Shown here one piece after another: positions 42,704 to 51,759 of a DNA stretch of 64,000 nucleotides; positions within the stretch are counted from its first letter, which is position 1; every line of letters starts with the position of its first letter. The stretch covers positions 1,364,001-1,428,000 of the forward strand of contig JAZKGA010000001.1 in the NCBI GenBank assembly GCA_040386235.1, read 5' to 3'. Position numbers and translations under genes: made by a program. Below the pieces are notes generated by a model that saw only the letters and a program-made list of their open reading frames with translations, was not told the origin of the DNA and did not search any database. This DNA is from JAZKGA01 sp040386235. GTDB lineage: Bacteria > Pseudomonadota > Alphaproteobacteria > Micavibrionales > Micavibrionaceae.

Positions 42704-43936
42704 ATGATGCAGTCATTTGATTACACACCTTTTTTCGACAATACATTGGATGAATTGAAAGCCGAGGGCCGATACCGCTCTTTCGCCACCCTGACCCGCC
42801 AGGTCGGCCATTTCCCGTCCGCAACCCTGCACACGACGCAAAACGCGGCAAAAGACGTTACGATCTGGTGCAATAACGATTATCTGGGGATGGGCCAAAG
42901 CCCTGTGGTTCTGGCCGCGGTGCAAGACGGGCTTGCGACATATGGCGCAGGCGCAGGTGGCACACGCAATATTTCGGGCACGACGCTGGCGCATGTTCAG
43001 CTGGAATCCTGCCTGGCTGACCTGCATCAAAAGCAAGCGGCGCTGGTCTTTTCATCTGGTTATGTCGCGAATGAAGCGGCACTCAGCACCCTGGCCCGCC
43101 TGTTGCCTGACTGCCTGATTTTATCAGACGCGATGAACCACGCGTCAATGATTGCTGGCATCCGCAACAGTGGCGCGGACAAACAGATATTCCGTCACAA
43201 CGACTTGGAACATCTTGAATCTCTGCTGGCATTGCAACCGCTGAACCGCCCGAAAATTATCGCGTTTGAAAGCGTGTATTCGATGGAAGGCGATATTGCC
43301 CCTATCGCTGCCATCTGTGACCTGGCTGAGACATACGGCGCGCTGACCTATCTGGACGAAGTGCATGCAGTTGGTATGTATGGCGCGCGGGGTGCAGGCG
43401 TGGCCGAACGCGATGGCGTTATGGACCGCGTTGATATGATCGAAGGCACACTTGGCAAAGCATATGGCCTGATGGGCGGATATGTGGCGGGACATGCGAC
43501 ATTGATCGATACAATCCGGTCACATGCCCCTGGCTTCATCTTTACAACCGCCTTGCCGCCCGCCATTTGCATGGGCGCGATTGCCAGCATTAACCACTTG
43601 AAAGTATCCGAAATTGAACGTGAACGTCAGCGCCGCAATGTCCGTCAGTTAAAGGCAGCCCTGACCCAATCCGGCGTGCCGTTCCTGGTCAATGACAGCC
43701 ACATCACCCCCGTGATTGTCGGTGATGCCACCTGTTGCAAGACCGTGACAGACATCCTGCTGAACGACTATGGATTATATGTGCAACCCATTAATTATCC
43801 GACCGTGCCGCGCGGCACAGAACGCCTGCGCCTGACAGCCAGTGCGGTTCACACACCGGAACAGGTGGCATACATGGCCGACACGCTGGCTGATTTATGG
43901 TTGAACGCGCATGTGTTTGCCCAGATGCGGGCGTAA
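42704..43936 (+). CDS. hemA: 5-aminolevulinate synthase
   Basis: A 410-residue PLP-dependent alpha-oxoamine synthase that condenses glycine and succinyl-CoA to 5-aminolevulinate, the first step of heme synthesis by the Shemin pathway used in Alphaproteobacteria. Landmarks are WCNNDYLGMGQSP, GAGAGGTRNISGTT, YLDEVHAVGMYG with the PLP-ring Asp, and the lysine motif TLGKAYGLMGGY. The N-terminus DYTPFFDNTLDELKAEGRYRSF and C-terminal INYPTVPRGTERLR separate ALAS from AONS and KBL relatives. Two adjacent ATGs (42704, 42707) follow GCAGGACAT. This gene is strong taxonomic evidence. Confidence 0.96.
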   Translation: MMQSFDYTPFFDNTLDELKAEGRYRSFATLTRQVGHFPSATLHTTQNAAKDVTIWCNNDYLGMGQSPVVLAAVQDGLATYGAGAGGTRNISGTTLAHVQLESCLADLHQKQAALVFSSGYVANEAALSTLARLLPDCLILSDAMNHASMIAGIRNSGADKQIFRHNDLEHLESLLALQPLNRPKIIAFESVYSMEGDIAPIAAICDLAETYGALTYLDEVHAVGMYGARGAGVAERDGVMDRVDMIEGTLGKAYGLMGGYVAGHATLIDTIRSHAPGFIFTTALPPAICMGAIASINHLKVSEIERERQRRNVRQLKAALTQSGVPFLVNDSHITPVIVGDATCCKTVTDILLNDYGLYVQPINYPTVPRGTERLRLTASAVHTPEQVAYMADTLADLWLNAHVFAQMRA

Positions 43937-43941
43937 TGCGT

Positions 43942-44532
43942 TTAAACGCTGATTTTATCGGCCCATTTTTCGGCGTGGCCCAACGCCTTATCCAGCGTTG
44001 CCATGGTCTTGGCCATATCTGCGCTGTCATCCTCAGCCCAGGTTTTAACAGCATACATATAAATACCGGTGATGCCCGCAACGCGTGCGCAACCGCGCAT
44101 GCCCGTCGTATCCATGCCCGCCTGTTCCAGCATCCAAGCCATTGACCGCGCCAGATACGGCGCAGACCATAAGGCCTGTTTGGGATCAACGCGCATCGCG
44201 CCGATCATGCTTTGGATAGCGGGACGATAGGCGTTCATAACGTCAAATCGGGCCATCAACACATCAAACAGCCTGTCGCGGGGTGACAACATGGCATCGT
44301 TTGTATCCGCCAGGCGTTGCAGAACCAGCGCGTCAATATGGCGACCAAACGCCACGGCGATATCGAATTTGTCGGTAAAATGCGCCTGAACATCTGCCAA
44401 TGTCCCGTTACAGGCAGCGGCAATGTCACGCATGGTCATCATGTCCCAGCCCACCTGTGCCGCCTCGCTTAAGGCGGCATCCAGGACGTCCTGACGATTT
44501 ATATCGCGTTTATGGTCTTTTTCTTTGGGCAT
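43942..44532 (-). CDS. TetR-family transcriptional regulator
   Basis: A 196-residue protein. The N-terminal helix-turn-helix covers about residues 13-60 (RQDVLDAALSEAAQVGWDMMTMRDIAAACNGTLADVQAHFTDKFDI), the usual TetR arrangement, and the helical C-terminal domain contains a RPAIQSMIGAM stretch. It could be a COQ9-like TetR-fold protein, as these share the fold and appear in Alphaproteobacteria. It is convergent with hemA (five bases apart) and divergent from the adenosine kinase-like gene with 57 bases between, so that gap is the likely operator region. Confidence 0.78.
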   Translation of the reverse strand: MPKEKDHKRDINRQDVLDAALSEAAQVGWDMMTMRDIAAACNGTLADVQAHFTDKFDIAVAFGRHIDALVLQRLADTNDAMLSPRDRLFDVLMARFDVMNAYRPAIQSMIGAMRVDPKQALWSAPYLARSMAWMLEQAGMDTTGMRGCARVAGITGIYMYAVKTWAEDDSADMAKTMATLDKALGHAEKWADKISV

Positions 44533-44589
44533 ATTTTGTTAGAGTGTTGTAGCAGACTGCATTCGAATTTCAAATATGAAAGACTTTTT

Positions 44590-45612
44590 ATGAGCAAGCG
44601 GGACTTTAAAGTGTGTGGCATCGGCGGTGCTATCGTCGATATCTTAAGCGAAGTACCGGAAGCATTTGTTGCCGACCAGGCCGCACAGGGCATGACAAAA
44701 GGCGGCATGATGTTGATTGATGCGGCACGGGCGCGGGATATCTATGCGGCCATGCCGCCCGCAATTGAATGTTCCGGCGGGTCTGGGGCCAATACGATTG
44801 CCTGCGTCGCGTCATTCGGTGGGGCCGCGGCCTTTATCGGCGTGACTGCGGACGATCAGTTCGGCGCGGTGTTCCGCCACGACATGAAGGCGATGAATGT
44901 GCATATCAGCAGCGCCCCCATCCCCGCCACATCCGATATGGCCACCGGACAATGCCTGATCCTGGTCACGCCGGATGCACAACGGACGATGAACACCTAT
45001 CTGGGTGCGGCCACACAATTGGACAGCGCGCATGTCGATGCCGCCTTAATCGCGCGCAGTGAGATGATTTATCTGGAAGGATATTCGTTCGACAGCCCAT
45101 TGAATAAGGCGGCCTTTGGTGCCGCAGCCAAAGCCGCGCGATCCAGCGGTACCAAAATCGCCCTCACGCTCTCCGACTCGTTTTGCGTGGATCGGCACCG
45201 TGAAGACTTCTTGGCCTTTATTGCCACGGGTGTCGATGTCTTGTTTGCCAATGCGCAGGAGGCCCTGCATCTGACGCAAACCGACACATTAAACGACGCG
45301 ATTGCCGCGATACGCCAGATGTGCCCATTGGTGGCCATTACCTGCGGCGCGGACGGGTCAAAAATTGTCCTTCCCGATCAGCTGATTGGGATCGCCGCTG
45401 TGCCACCTGCGCACGTCTTGGATACGACCGGCGCGGGCGATGCCTATGCCGGCGGGTTCCTGTATGGCTACACCTCTGGCCTGGCATTGGCGGAATGCGG
45501 CCATCTGGGGTCCCTGGCCGCCGCGACGGTTATCGCCCAGATGGGCCCACGCCCCCGCGTGAAGCTGTCAACCCTGCTGCCTTCACACCTTATGACGGAA
45601 AGTGCAGCGTAA
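44590..45612 (+). CDS. PfkB-family kinase, adenosine kinase-like
   Basis: A 340-residue PfkB kinase. SGGSGANTIACVASFGGAAAFIG (about 57-79) is the first signature with the nucleoside-site residues typical of adenosine kinases, and DTTGAGDAYAGGFLYG (about 282-297) is the second, with the catalytic Asp. N-terminal CGIGGAIVDILSEV and LIDAARARDI also match the bacterial adenosine kinase group. Predicted reaction is ATP-dependent phosphorylation of adenosine (purine salvage). The start at 44590 begins MSKRDFKVCGIGGA; the frame extends further upstream into the TetR gene. The GNAT gene follows with a one-base overlap (TAATG). Confidence 0.87.
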   Translation: MSKRDFKVCGIGGAIVDILSEVPEAFVADQAAQGMTKGGMMLIDAARARDIYAAMPPAIECSGGSGANTIACVASFGGAAAFIGVTADDQFGAVFRHDMKAMNVHISSAPIPATSDMATGQCLILVTPDAQRTMNTYLGAATQLDSAHVDAALIARSEMIYLEGYSFDSPLNKAAFGAAAKAARSSGTKIALTLSDSFCVDRHREDFLAFIATGVDVLFANAQEALHLTQTDTLNDAIAAIRQMCPLVAITCGADGSKIVLPDQLIGIAAVPPAHVLDTTGAGDAYAGGFLYGYTSGLALAECGHLGSLAAATVIAQMGPRPRVKLSTLLPSHLMTESAA

Positions 45613-46133
45613 TGAGTGACGATGACACAATCATCCCCATCACGGTTGAGGATATTCACCTGGCCCAGGCCGTTTACCGCGCCACTGGCCGCCCGATTGT
45701 GGCGACAGAATGGGAACAGGTAAAGACTGCGCTGCGTGAGAATAAGCGGAAGATTTTTATCGCGCAAACGGCGACTGGCACCCCGATCGGCCAGGTTCAC
45801 TTAAACTTTGCGCCCCAATACGTGATGTTTCAACGCCTAAAAATACCGGAGATTCAAGATTTGTTGACAGTCCCGACCCATCGGCGTCATGGGATCGGCG
45901 TGGCATTAATTAATGCGTGCGAGGACGCCGCCCGCGCGGCCGGGGCCAGCGATATCGGTATTTCGTTCGGTCTTGATGCCTCGTTTGGCGCGGCGCAACG
46001 CCTGTATATCCGTCACGGATATGTTCCGGATGGCGCAGGGGTGATGTATGACCGCAAGGCTGTGCCGGTCGGGGCCATGAAGCCGCTGGATGATCTGTTT
46101 TGCCTGATGCTGACCAAAGATTTATCGGTCTGA
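45612..46133 (+). CDS. GNAT-family N-acetyltransferase
   Basis: A 173-residue acetyltransferase. VPTHRRHGIGVALINACEDAARAAGA contains the acetyl-CoA pyrophosphate loop (RRHGIG, the R/Q-x-x-G-x-G/A motif), and GAAQRLYIRHGYVPDG is the C-terminal motif B of the fold. Acetylation target unknown. It overlaps the kinase stop by one base (TAATG), and two bases separate it from the substrate-binding protein gene, so the three probably form one transcript. Confidence 0.85.
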   Translation: MSDDDTIIPITVEDIHLAQAVYRATGRPIVATEWEQVKTALRENKRKIFIAQTATGTPIGQVHLNFAPQYVMFQRLKIPEIQDLLTVPTHRRHGIGVALINACEDAARAAGASDIGISFGLDASFGAAQRLYIRHGYVPDGAGVMYDRKAVPVGAMKPLDDLFCLMLTKDLSV

Positions 46134-46134
46134 T

Positions 46135-47868
46135 ATGAAAACGAACCGTATCGCCCTTATTTTATTTCTTTCTATTTTCAGTGCATTATACTTCTATTCA
46201 TCCTATTCACATGCGGCAGACGATACCTTGCAATTCGGCCTTAGCATGCATGGCACACCGCGTTATGCTGGCAATACTGAGACATTATCCTATGCCACTG
46301 CGACCGCGCCCAAGGGCGGCATGTTGCGCCAGACCTATATCGGCAGCTATGACACGCTCAACCCCTATGCCCTGAAAGGCAATCCGGCACAGGGGTTGCA
46401 ATACGTGAATGATCGCCTGTTCGCCCGCGTGTGGGATGAACCTTTTTCACTGTATCCCCTGATTGCCGAAGGGTACACGATGCCTGCCGACCGATCGGCA
46501 ATCACCATCACGCTGGATCCACGCGCTGTTTTTCACGACGGAACGCCGATCACAACCGCGGATGTCGCCTTTACTTTTCACACGCTGCGCGATCACGGAC
46601 GGCCAAACATGCGCCTGATCTATGCCCGGGTGGCGAAAATGACCGTTCACGATTCACGTCGCATCACCTTTGCCCTGGCCCCTGGCTTTGAACGCGAAAA
46701 CGTCATGACGCTGGCGATGATGCCGATCTTAAGCAAGACCTGGTGGCAGGGGCGTGATTTCGATGCTCCGGTTTTAACGCCCCCCAACGGATCGGGGCCT
46801 TACCGGATATCCCGTTTTAATCTGGGCCGCGATATTACCTATACCCGCACGCCTGATTACTGGGCGGCGGATAAACTGGTCGCACGCGGCCATTTCAACT
46901 TTGCCACGCTGCGCTTTGATTATTTTCGGGATGATACCGTCGCGATGCAAAGCCTGACAAAGGGTGACAGCGATATCCGCCGTGAAACCGACATGCGGAA
47001 ATGGATGGCAACACCGGTCGCGAAAAGCTTACAAAAAGTCGATTTCGCGCATCAGCGCGCTGAAAATTTCTGGACCATCATGCTGAACACGCGCCGCCCT
47101 ATCCTGGCTGATTTGAAAGTCCGCCAAGCCATTGGCATGGTTCTGGATGCAGACAGGTTGAATGCGACATCGCTTTACGGCCTGTATCGCCGCACGCGGT
47201 CGATTTATCCGAATACGGATTTATCGGGCACGGCGTGGCAGGCCCCGGCCAATGATACGACCGCAGCCCTGCGCGACCGTCACAAACAGGCAGATATTTT
47301 GTTAAAACAGGCTGGCTACGTCATCAAAAACGGCCACCGTGTTCAGCAGCGGACCAATGCGCCTTTACGCTTTGAGATTCTGGTGGGTACCGTCCTTGAC
47401 GAAAAAGTAGCCCTGTCGTGGAAGCAGCAATTGGCGAAACTGGGCATCGCGTTGTCCATCCGCACCCTTGATGACACCAGCTTCCGCGCACGTTTGCTGC
47501 GATATGATTACGATGCGACGATCACCTATTGGCCTTCAAGCATGTCACCGGGGATGGAGCAATTGAGTTACTGGAGCTGTGCCGCAGCCAGCCAGGAGGG
47601 CCGATTCAATTATTCCGGCTTGTGCGATAAAGACGTCGATCATTGGGCCGCGCAGCTGGCCCAGACCACGACACGCGAAAGCTTGCGCGATATCACCCGC
47701 CAGATGGACGATCGCATCATGCAATCCGCGGCCTTTGTCCCGTTATTCTACAGCGCGATCGACCGGTATTTTATCGCGCAGCATATCGGCTGGCCACGTG
47801 TGACACCTTTGTATGGCCCTATCCTGGAAACATGGTGGCACAAAACATCCGGTGATAACGCGGAATAG
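46135..47868 (+). CDS. Periplasmic oligopeptide-type ABC substrate-binding protein (YejA-like)
   Basis: A 577-residue family 5 extracellular solute-binding protein. A signal peptide (hydrophobic 8-20, cleavage after SHA) is followed by KGGMLRQTYIGSYDTLNPYALKG and the block FARVWDEPFSLYPLIAEGY, both characteristic of YejA, with the middle FHDGTPITTADVAFTF typical of SBP5. YejA proteins serve ABC importers for peptides and, in E. coli, microcin C. No YejBEF permease or ATPase genes adjoin it, so it may be an orphan component. Two bases follow the GNAT stop. Confidence 0.9.
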   Translation: MKTNRIALILFLSIFSALYFYSSYSHAADDTLQFGLSMHGTPRYAGNTETLSYATATAPKGGMLRQTYIGSYDTLNPYALKGNPAQGLQYVNDRLFARVWDEPFSLYPLIAEGYTMPADRSAITITLDPRAVFHDGTPITTADVAFTFHTLRDHGRPNMRLIYARVAKMTVHDSRRITFALAPGFERENVMTLAMMPILSKTWWQGRDFDAPVLTPPNGSGPYRISRFNLGRDITYTRTPDYWAADKLVARGHFNFATLRFDYFRDDTVAMQSLTKGDSDIRRETDMRKWMATPVAKSLQKVDFAHQRAENFWTIMLNTRRPILADLKVRQAIGMVLDADRLNATSLYGLYRRTRSIYPNTDLSGTAWQAPANDTTAALRDRHKQADILLKQAGYVIKNGHRVQQRTNAPLRFEILVGTVLDEKVALSWKQQLAKLGIALSIRTLDDTSFRARLLRYDYDATITYWPSSMSPGMEQLSYWSCAAASQEGRFNYSGLCDKDVDHWAAQLAQTTTRESLRDITRQMDDRIMQSAAFVPLFYSAIDRYFIAQHIGWPRVTPLYGPILETWWHKTSGDNAE

Positions 47869-47933
47869 AATTTGAGAATTTCAAAAACCCCTGTTATTGT
47901 CGCAAACAGGTAAATCAATAGGAGAGTATTTTA

Positions 47934-48533
47934 ATGAATCGCGCTGTTATGTTGACTTTGGCTGGGGCCGCTTTGCTGGTGGGCTGTGCCCCTGTGACTC
48001 CGCTTGAACAAAAAATCGCGATGAATGGGCAATACTGGCAACGTATTGACACCACCGACCTGATTTATCAGCGTGGTCCGAAGGCACAACAAATGCTGAT
48101 GCGCGATATCGCCCGCTGCACCTCCGAATTGAATGAGCTGGAACGCCAGGGGTATCTGCGCGGTGCTATTCCCCGCGAACCCGCTCGCACAAACTCACCC
48201 GATCCTGACCACAATGGCGGCGGCGCACCGACCCCGACAGAAGATTCAATGAACGATTGGGAAACACCGCAACGCGATGGCTATCTGTTGACGGAACCGC
48301 AAGAATACCATGATTTCGAAGGCTGCATGTATGCCAAGGGCTGGGACCGCACCAAACACGTGCCGTATGAAACCGCGGTCATCGCGCGTGAAAATTACCT
48401 GACCACGATGGAAAACCAGCGCGCCCGGACACACAGCGGCGAACGCCGCAAGGCCACCGATCCGCAACGGTCGGTTGAGGAGCGCGGCACCGGCGGCAAC
48501 GCCACGATGGGCGAACGCCAGCTGAACCAGTAA
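47934..48533 (+). CDS. Lipoprotein of unknown function
   Basis: A 199-residue protein with a lipoprotein signal: hydrophobic TLAGAALLVGC with lipobox LVGC and Cys at 18. The mature part is hydrophilic with a coiled region (ARCTSELNELERQGYLRG), an Asp/Asn/Pro-rich linker, and a segment EGCMYAKGWDRTKHVPYE resembling the DUF-like small lipoproteins in which a central Cys pairs with another (here Cys in ARC and EGC). Function unknown. TAGGAGAG precedes the ATG at a good distance. It sits 65 bases after the YejA-like gene. Confidence 0.8.
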   Translation: MNRAVMLTLAGAALLVGCAPVTPLEQKIAMNGQYWQRIDTTDLIYQRGPKAQQMLMRDIARCTSELNELERQGYLRGAIPREPARTNSPDPDHNGGGAPTPTEDSMNDWETPQRDGYLLTEPQEYHDFEGCMYAKGWDRTKHVPYETAVIARENYLTTMENQRARTHSGERRKATDPQRSVEERGTGGNATMGERQLNQ

Positions 48534-48538
48534 TCTGC

Positions 48539-49309
48539 ATGACATCGCCCCCCTGCGCCATTTCATTGCCCGCGCGGGCAATGATCACGCTGACAGGTGC
48601 GGACAGTTTCGCCTTTCTACAGCGCATTGTGACGCAAGATATGACGAGGCTGGATGCGCAGCCCCTGATTTATGCCGCACTCTTAAGCGGTCAAGGCAAG
48701 TTCCTGTATGACATGTTCATCCACCGCCCTGCCCCTGATACCTATGTTATTGAGTGTGAGGGCGGCGACCAGGCGGCGGCCCTGCTGAAAGCCCTGACAT
48801 TATATCGCCTGCGGGCTAAGTTAGCGTTTGCGCTGGATGACAACGTCCCTGTCTGGGCCATTCTGGGTAGCGATGACGGCCTGCCCGACCCACGTCACAA
48901 CAGTTTGCGCCGGACATATCAGCCCGTTCCGCATTTGCTAGACCGGCCCTTCACCCTCTATGACCGTGCGCGCATCGCTCTTGCCCTACCGGATGGCCGC
49001 CGTGACAGCATTCCGGGACAATCGACCCTGGCCGAATTAAACATCGACACGCTGGCCGCCGATTTTTCAAAAGGCTGTTACGTGGGGCAGGAATTAACCG
49101 CGCGCATTCATCATCGCGGCCTACTGAAACGCTGTTTGACGCCGTTACGGTTTGCCCAGGAACCGCCCGCGTTTGGGATGGATATTGTCGGCGCGGATGG
49201 TCAGGTTTTGGGTGATATGCGGTCGTCCACCTGCGATATCGGGCTGGCCTGCCTGAAAATTGCGGCGCTGGATCAGTTACCAGCCCATATCAACCGCTTG
49301 CCAGCATAA
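48539..49309 (+). CDS. ygfZ: YgfZ/GcvT-like folate-binding protein
   Basis: A 256-residue GcvT-fold protein. The YgfZ signature KGCYVGQELTARIHHRG (about 178-194) has the conserved Cys, and the N-terminal ISLPARAMITLTGADSFAFLQRIVTQDM fits too. YgfZ uses folate in assembly or repair of certain iron-sulfur enzymes, for example radical SAM proteins such as MiaB in E. coli. The protein is slightly shorter than E. coli YgfZ (326) but typical for alphaproteobacterial relatives. Five bases follow the lipoprotein stop. Confidence 0.9.
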   Translation: MTSPPCAISLPARAMITLTGADSFAFLQRIVTQDMTRLDAQPLIYAALLSGQGKFLYDMFIHRPAPDTYVIECEGGDQAAALLKALTLYRLRAKLAFALDDNVPVWAILGSDDGLPDPRHNSLRRTYQPVPHLLDRPFTLYDRARIALALPDGRRDSIPGQSTLAELNIDTLAADFSKGCYVGQELTARIHHRGLLKRCLTPLRFAQEPPAFGMDIVGADGQVLGDMRSSTCDIGLACLKIAALDQLPAHINRLPA

Positions 49310-49357
49310 GTAATTCCATTTAAAACCAAAGAACACTTACCCGAAGGATCACCACTT

Positions 49358-50887
49358 ATGAACATGCCGGTTCCCATCGTCAAAGATATGAAAGAGATTG
49401 TATCGCTGTGCAAGCGTCGCGGTTTCATCTTCCCGGCGTCGGAAATCTATGGCGGCATCAACGGCTTCTGGGATTACGGGCCGCTGGGCACCGAATTGAA
49501 AAACAATATCCGCGACTATTGGTGGAAATCGATGGTCCTGACGCCCCCAATCGGCCCGGATGGCCAGCCGTTAGAGATCGTGGGGATCGACAGCGCCATC
49601 ATCCAGAATCCAAAATGCTGGGAGGCCTCAGGCCACACAACCACATTCGCCGATCCAATGACCGATTGCCGCGAAACCAAAAAGCGCTACCGCGCCGACC
49701 ACGTTGTTCTTTACCGCGCCAAGGATGGCAGCATGCCGTTCCTGGCCGTGGAAAAAGGCGATGACCAGCCAGAAATGGCGGCAAAACGTATTAAGAAATT
49801 CGGTCGCGGCAAAACGATCGCGGATTACGAAACCTGCGTCCTGACCGACCTGCCTTTCGCCGAATTCGGCAGCGTTTTGGCGCCGGAGGCCAGCGCGCCC
49901 GGCACGCTGACCGAGCCAAAGGCGTTCAACCTGTTGTTCGAAACCCGCGTCGGGGCATTGGCCAGCAGCGACAATATCGCCTATCTGCGCGGCGAAACCT
50001 GTGCCGGTATCTTCCTGAATTTCAAGGCGGTGGTGGATTCCAGCCGTGTGCGCATACCATTTGGCATTGCCCAGATCGGCAAGGCCTTTCGTAATGAAGT
50101 TACGCCGCGCAACTTCATCTTCCGCAGCCGTGAATTCGAACAAATGGAACTGGAATGGTTCTGTCATCCGGATGACCACAAGAAATGGATGGAATTCTGG
50201 ATCGATCAGCGCACCAAATGGTGGGCCTCAATCGGTATCACCGGCGAAGACCTGCATTTCAACGATATCGCCAAAGCCGAACTGGCCCATTATTCCAGCC
50301 GCACGGTTGATGTCGAATACCGCTTCCCATTCTCGAATGGCGGGTTTGATGAGTTGGAGGGGATCGCCCATCGCGGCGCGTTCGACCTGACACAGCATCA
50401 GGAATTTTCTAAAACCAAGCTGGAATACATTGATCCGGTCAGCAATGAACGCTATCTGCCACACGTTATTGAACCATCTGCCGGCTTGTCACGCGGCGTG
50501 CTGGCTGTTCTGTGCCAGGCGTTTACACCGGACCCAAGCCGCCCATCAGGCCTGTATTTGAATTTCCATCCGCGTATTGCGCCGAAAAAGGCCGCGATCC
50601 TGCCGCTGGTGGCAAAAGACGGTCAGCCGGAACTGGCAACCCAGCTGTACCGCGACCTGCGCGAAGACTTTACGGTCGAATTGGACATCAAACAAAACAT
50701 CGGCAAGCGGTACGCCCGTCAAGATGAGATTGGCACGCCGTTCTGCTTTACGATCGACAATCAATCGGTCGAAGATAAAACGGTCACTGTCCGCCATCGC
50801 AATACGATGCACCAGGAACGGATCGGCATGGATCATGTCGCGTCATTCCTTCATACACACATGAAAGCCGCCAATACAGCGGCATAG
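49358..50887 (+). CDS. glyQS: Glycyl-tRNA synthetase, single-chain (alpha2) type
   Basis: A 509-residue class II synthetase attaching glycine to its tRNA. The N-terminus KEIVSLCKRRGFIFPASEIYGGINGFWDYGPLGTELKNN is specific for the alpha2-type enzyme found in Gram-positives, Archaea and eukaryotes. Motif 2 lies in FRNEVTPRNFIFRSREFEQMELEWF, and motif 3 is EPSAGLSRGVLAVL. The C-terminal anticodon-binding domain runs from about 410. Most Proteobacteria use the unrelated alpha2-beta2 enzyme (glyQ plus glyS), so this gene is atypical; no glyQ or glyS is in the window. AAGGATCACCACTT precedes the ATG. Confidence 0.95.
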   Translation: MNMPVPIVKDMKEIVSLCKRRGFIFPASEIYGGINGFWDYGPLGTELKNNIRDYWWKSMVLTPPIGPDGQPLEIVGIDSAIIQNPKCWEASGHTTTFADPMTDCRETKKRYRADHVVLYRAKDGSMPFLAVEKGDDQPEMAAKRIKKFGRGKTIADYETCVLTDLPFAEFGSVLAPEASAPGTLTEPKAFNLLFETRVGALASSDNIAYLRGETCAGIFLNFKAVVDSSRVRIPFGIAQIGKAFRNEVTPRNFIFRSREFEQMELEWFCHPDDHKKWMEFWIDQRTKWWASIGITGEDLHFNDIAKAELAHYSSRTVDVEYRFPFSNGGFDELEGIAHRGAFDLTQHQEFSKTKLEYIDPVSNERYLPHVIEPSAGLSRGVLAVLCQAFTPDPSRPSGLYLNFHPRIAPKKAAILPLVAKDGQPELATQLYRDLREDFTVELDIKQNIGKRYARQDEIGTPFCFTIDNQSVEDKTVTVRHRNTMHQERIGMDHVASFLHTHMKAANTAA

Positions 50888-50895
50888 GAGCGTCT

Positions 50896-51759
50896 ATGTA
50901 CATTATCTTTCTGGCGATTATCGTCGTCTGCCTGTTTGACAGTTTCTTTACAGTCCAGCAAGGGCATGAACGCCTGGTGACACGTTTCGGCAAATTGGTC
51001 GGAACGGCGCGCCGTCCGGGCCTGCAACTGAAACTGCCATTCATCGACCGCCCGACACGGCCGGTATCGACCCAGTTGCAACAGGTGAAAGACAAGCTGG
51101 CGACCAAGACATCCGACAACATCTTTGTTGAATTGCCGATTTCAATTCAGTTTGAAATTAGCGACACCGCGCAATTCCTGTTCGCCAATGATAACCCGAT
51201 CGCCCAGATCCAGGCCCTGGTGAATGCTGGTGTCCGCACCTATACCTCTGATAAGGATTTCCAGCATTTGTACAGCGACCGCGATCAGATCAGCGAGCTG
51301 GTGATCACCAATATCCACGACAGCATCGGCAATTACGGCGTGCATCTGCGCCGTATCGTGATTGATGAACCGCACGCGCCGATGGAAATCCAACAGGCCT
51401 ATAACCAGGTCCGGGCCAGCGAACGGGCGATGGAAGCCGCGAAGAATGAAGCGCAGGCAGGTTACATCCGCCGGATTAAAGAGGCCGAAGCCGACAAGCA
51501 ACGTAATATCCTGATCGGTGAAGGCGTGGCAGGGTTCCGCCAGCGTATCGCCGATAATTACGTCGCGATGGCCGCACGATTCCGTGAAGCGGGCGTAACG
51601 CCCCAGGAAGCGACTGAGATCATGACCAAAACCATGTACCTGGATACCATTCGCGATATCGGGGATAAGGGCAACATGGTGATCGTCGTGCCGGAAACCG
51701 CCAATGCCAACAGCATCACCGCGCCGTTGATCGGCAATCTGGCCGCGAAAAAAGCTTAA
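50896..51759 (+). CDS. SPFH/Band 7 (stomatin-like) membrane protein
   Basis: A 287-residue protein. An N-terminal membrane helix (1-18) leads into the SPFH/Band 7 domain (TVQQGHERLVTRFGKLVGTARRPGLQLKLPF to about residue 200) and a coiled-coil helical region (AMEAAKNEAQAGYIRRIKEAEADKQRNI) before a short tail with EVTPQEATEIM-like residues. Such proteins oligomerise on membranes, modulating proteases or lipid domains; HflC-like and stomatin-like members are alternatives. AGGAGCG precedes the ATG, nine bases after the glyQS stop. The last bases overlap kdsB (convergent, four bases). Confidence 0.88.
   Translation: MYIIFLAIIVVCLFDSFFTVQQGHERLVTRFGKLVGTARRPGLQLKLPFIDRPTRPVSTQLQQVKDKLATKTSDNIFVELPISIQFEISDTAQFLFANDNPIAQIQALVNAGVRTYTSDKDFQHLYSDRDQISELVITNIHDSIGNYGVHLRRIVIDEPHAPMEIQQAYNQVRASERAMEAAKNEAQAGYIRRIKEAEADKQRNILIGEGVAGFRQRIADNYVAMAARFREAGVTPQEATEIMTKTMYLDTIRDIGDKGNMVIVVPETANANSITAPLIGNLAAKKA

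Noticed and set aside
43942..44532. Calling the TetR-fold protein COQ9
   Set aside because: COQ9 is a TetR-fold relative, but the DNA-binding helices look intact and no ubiquinone gene adjoins it, so the general TetR call is safer.
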